From Rallus limicola (lineage: Eukaryota; Chordata; Aves; Gruiformes; Rallidae), in assembly GCA_022605955.1 (NCBI GenBank), contig JAKCOZ010000007.1:13459501-13523500 (forward strand): a DNA stretch of 64,000 nt. Direction: 5' to 3'. Shown here piece after piece: positions 61,175 through 64,000 of this stretch. Under the pieces are notes generated by a model, which saw only the letters and a program-made list of their open reading frames with translations, was not told where the DNA came from and ran no database searches. The position numbers were made by a program, and so were the translations under genes. How positions within the stretch are numbered: position 1 is the stretch's first letter; the number at the start of each line of letters is the position of its first letter.

Positions 61175-64000
61175 CTGGAAAAAAAAAAATTGATGTTAGT
61201 TTTAAGCATGAGTTACAAAAAAGCATGCACAAGCTTTAGAAAAAAAATAGAGTGGGTAAATATATCAGCTCTCATATTCCACAGTTCTTTATCCATTACT
61301 AAACATACAGAAGCTTCTGTATGTAAATGTGGAAGGTAAGCCTCCACAGATGCAGATGGTTAGGAGAACACATGAAAAGAGAGGAGAGACAGAGAAAATG
61401 AGATAAAAAGAGAAAAGATGATTTTCAATTGCAGAGGCCACCATATCAGATAATCACCTGTCTTTTCTCAATTATAAAAACACATTTTTAAAGATAGTTA
61501 TTTCTAGAAAAACTTTTCTATGTTTTGCAGACAGCTTCAGGACTATGCTATAAGTATTAATTCCTCAACTTACAGTTACAAAGTCTATATGCTCACTACT
61601 GCACTTTGGTCACCAAGGACCTGTTTTGTTTTGGTTTTTTAATGTGGAAAGAGTTTGAGCCACTCAGCAATATTCTCATACCATTACAAAAATGACTTTT
61701 TGGATTAAATTACTTCACAGGAAACAGAAGTAGTCTCCCTTTCCTTGAAATAGGAACAGGGGACACACACACACAAGGTCTATGCATCTGTTCTAAAATT
61801 AGTCCGAATTTGCATTTATCTCTTTGCCTACACAGAAAAAACCTGACAAACCATAGAGAAAAAAATAACTAAAAGATGTTTTACCAGAATAATAATTCCA
61901 GAAAATCAGAAGAGCTTTCTTTCAAGAGAGTGGCTTTCCAGATATTTATCAAGCATTAAACGCTGTACATAAACTACTGAAAACATGCATTTTTTACAAC
62001 AAGGCTTCAAAAGCTGAATGATATCAAATAAAACCTCCTCTAGTTAAATAATCTGATCAGAATTGAATTTTGTTGTCCTTTACACTTGAACTTTACTGTG
62101 CTCAATGGCACCAGTTCCAACTTGTACTGGAAAAAATACAATATACTCTATAAGCAAAGTTATTAGATAGACAAAAATGGCTGAATACCAAGAACAAACT
62201 AGCAATAACTTATTACTAATGCTGAAATCTTCCTCAAATAATTTAGTCTCATACACACCCTTTTCATAAACGGTATTTGTGGCCATGGTCCAGGTAGAAT
62301 CAGAAACAAACGTGTTAAATATAATGCTCAGAAGCAGCACCACGGAGCACCCACCAAAACAAAAAAAAATTGCTCTTTTCCACCTAAGCAAAGAAAAAGG
62401 CTTCTACAGTACCTAATAGTTTTCAAATAAACATTACTTTCCAAGCCGAGAATCTGCCATTTCACATAAAGTGAAATTTTAATCAATACTTCCCCCTCCA
62501 TACCTTAACACTAAAGCTAACAATTTAAAGAACAGAAAGAAAAAACATTATCAAGTCCAAAAATATTTATGACAGCATCTGCCACACATGCATCAGCAGT
62601 CTAAAACTTTTCAGCTTCCAGCAAAGAAAGAATTACCTTCAGGCACTATACAAAGCTACCACCTTCTTCAAATTCAAGAGGAGAATAAATGCACACATTT
62701 GCTTTACTTGTCTTTTGGCAACAGAGTAGCATGGTTGTTCAAAGCCAGAGAAGATCTGGGGAAGAAAAAAAAAAGATACTGAATGCAATTACAGGTGTTA
62801 TTAAAGTGTCAGGATTTTAGGATCAGTATTGCTTCTAACCCACAAGTGTATGCCAACACCAGAAAGAATAGTTATGTGGTAGTATTTTTTTTTTCAATTA
62901 ACAATGCTGCACAATTACAAGTCTGCTCAAAACTGCTAAACATTTGAGTATTTTTGACCATAAATTTGGTTTAAAGTAACCCTTAGTGTTACTCTTCAGT
63001 ATTTACAGGGAGGCAGATGTAGCTCCCCAGTGAGAACTGTTTCTATGTCCATTAACTGAAAGTATTTTTCATAACTGGTGCAGATGGCTGATATAAGAGC
63101 AATACAGAAAGCCATATCAAAACACAATTCACTGCCAAAAGGCACACATTACTGCTGTTGAATGAAGAGTCTTATCCTGCTGCTGTATCCAACAGATCAG
63201 CATCACCTTCTTTACCTGAAATACGGTAATCTTGCTTGTTAATCCATTCACCTACTTTCAAAACATTTGTTAATTTTGGTTTCATTTTTAAGTAAACTGA
63301 AGGTGTTACCATTCCCAGCTGCTTGCCCCTGCATCTTTGCCAGGGGCTTCCTCTCCCAGAACTGCTATTTAAAATACAATGGCAACTGCAACAATCACAG
63401 CGAGCCAGCTTTTTTTGGCTACCCTAGTTCATTGTAACTGTTGTCAGGTAAGTAGCAGTACCAGAGGAGGGCAGCCAGGACAAGGAAGGTGGTGAAAAGC
63501 AGTTGGGCTTAGGACAGTCAAGCAAGTTCAAAATCAGACTCCCAACTGCAAACACATTATTTCTATCATGTTAATGCCCTAGCAAGCTTTCTGAGAAGAT
63601 GATCGGGCACTATAAAGGGTGATAATCCATTACTAAAAATAGGTTTGCTGAAGCCTGAAAACCATTAGAATGTGTAAATCATTATATACGACTCATGCTA
63701 CTAACAGTAGATGAAAAACATTTTATCCCAAACTCAAAACCCTTATAATAAGGGGAGAAAAAAAAACCCCACCCAACTATTACATGTATCTTATTCAATT
63801 GGAACAGATGATGCATATATGCCATCACTTACCTTCCTCCCTCCTGTCCACTCCCTCTTTCCCCCTACACACGACGCACGCACATCACACTCAGAAGCAA
63901 AGGTGCAATAAAAGGGAAAAAAGCAAAGTACCACAACTGGAACACCATCAGTTCAAGTGTCCTCTTCCAGTTTATCAGCAGTCAGTAGTTGTACTTGAGC
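61175..64000 (-). other. 5' intronic/untranslated region of RB1CC1, promoter not in view
   Basis: Upstream of the start-codon exon there is intron to the window end. I see no CpG-island-like promoter, so the transcription start probably lies beyond 64000. One candidate untranslated exon is described at 62259-62383, and a (AC)n run lies at about 61761-61775. Confidence 0.6.
62259..62383 (-). other. Candidate non-coding 5' exon of RB1CC1
   Basis: On the minus strand a strong acceptor (CCTTTTTCTTTGCTTAG) precedes a 125-nt block with less A/T than its surroundings, ending GAAAAGG before GTGTGT. The block contains an ATG in an excellent context (ACCATGG). If joined to the next exon, that ATG would open a 14-codon upstream ORF ending at a TAG before the main start. 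The donor is only fair. Vertebrate RB1CC1 does have untranslated 5' exons, but this one is unproven. Confidence 0.3.

Noticed and set aside
62080..62391. Minus-strand 103-codon ORF with two hydrophobic stretches resembling a membrane protein
   Set aside because: Hydrophobicity comes from T-rich runs and no family is recognised. Only the splice-like block at 62259-62383 was kept, as a possible untranslated exon.
63325..63347. 7-bp hairpin GCCCCTG/CAGGGGC considered as a regulatory structure
   Set aside because: Short stem with a 9-nt loop; expected by chance in 64 kb.
1..64000. CRISPR arrays, operons, tRNA/rRNA genes, bacterial mobile elements
   Set aside because: None seen; the sequence is clearly vertebrate nuclear DNA with spliced genes and CR1/LTR repeats.

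Overview
This window is vertebrate nuclear DNA, almost certainly from a bird. It is AT-rich and intron-dominated. It carries several CR1-type LINE 3' ends, the typical avian interspersed repeat, plus long terminal repeats and a decayed endogenous retrovirus of a kind common in bird genomes. The species cannot be fixed from the sequence alone.

One gene explains nearly the whole window: RB1CC1 (FIP200), the scaffold of the ULK1-ATG13-ATG101 autophagy-initiation complex, on the minus strand. I traced 22 coding exons from the start codon at 61115-61117 to the stop codon at 2656-2658. All introns are GT-AG and all exon phases agree. The exons sum to 4785 nt, which is 1594 codons plus a stop, the same length as I recall for human FIP200. 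Exons 1-12 (61117 to 27020) encode the N-terminal, ATG13-binding/ATG17-like half. Exon 13 (20378-18463, 1916 bp) encodes the linker and most of the long coiled coil. Exons 14-18 finish the coiled coil, and exons 19-22 encode the C-terminal Claw domain that reads autophagy receptors. The 3'UTR runs to a well-formed poly(A) site near 1730. The promoter and first non-coding exon(s) lie beyond 64000 or could not be proven; one candidate untranslated exon is at 62259-62383.

The introns hold six CR1 fragments, two fairly complete solo-type LTRs (one with a perfect 6-bp target-site duplication), a third LTR fragment, and a 5'-truncated endogenous retrovirus (RNase H/integrase remnant plus 3' LTR) at about 39.5-41.75 kb. 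All LTR elements are antisense to RB1CC1. Also present are a tandem duplication, several strong hairpins, a G17 run and an A22 run. A 75-bp direct repeat flanks exon 17, and a tandem alternative donor after exon 20 should add three residues to the Claw domain. I see no bacterial features, CRISPR array, tRNA or rRNA. No undescribed multi-gene system is visible; the interest lies in splicing and repeat architecture.
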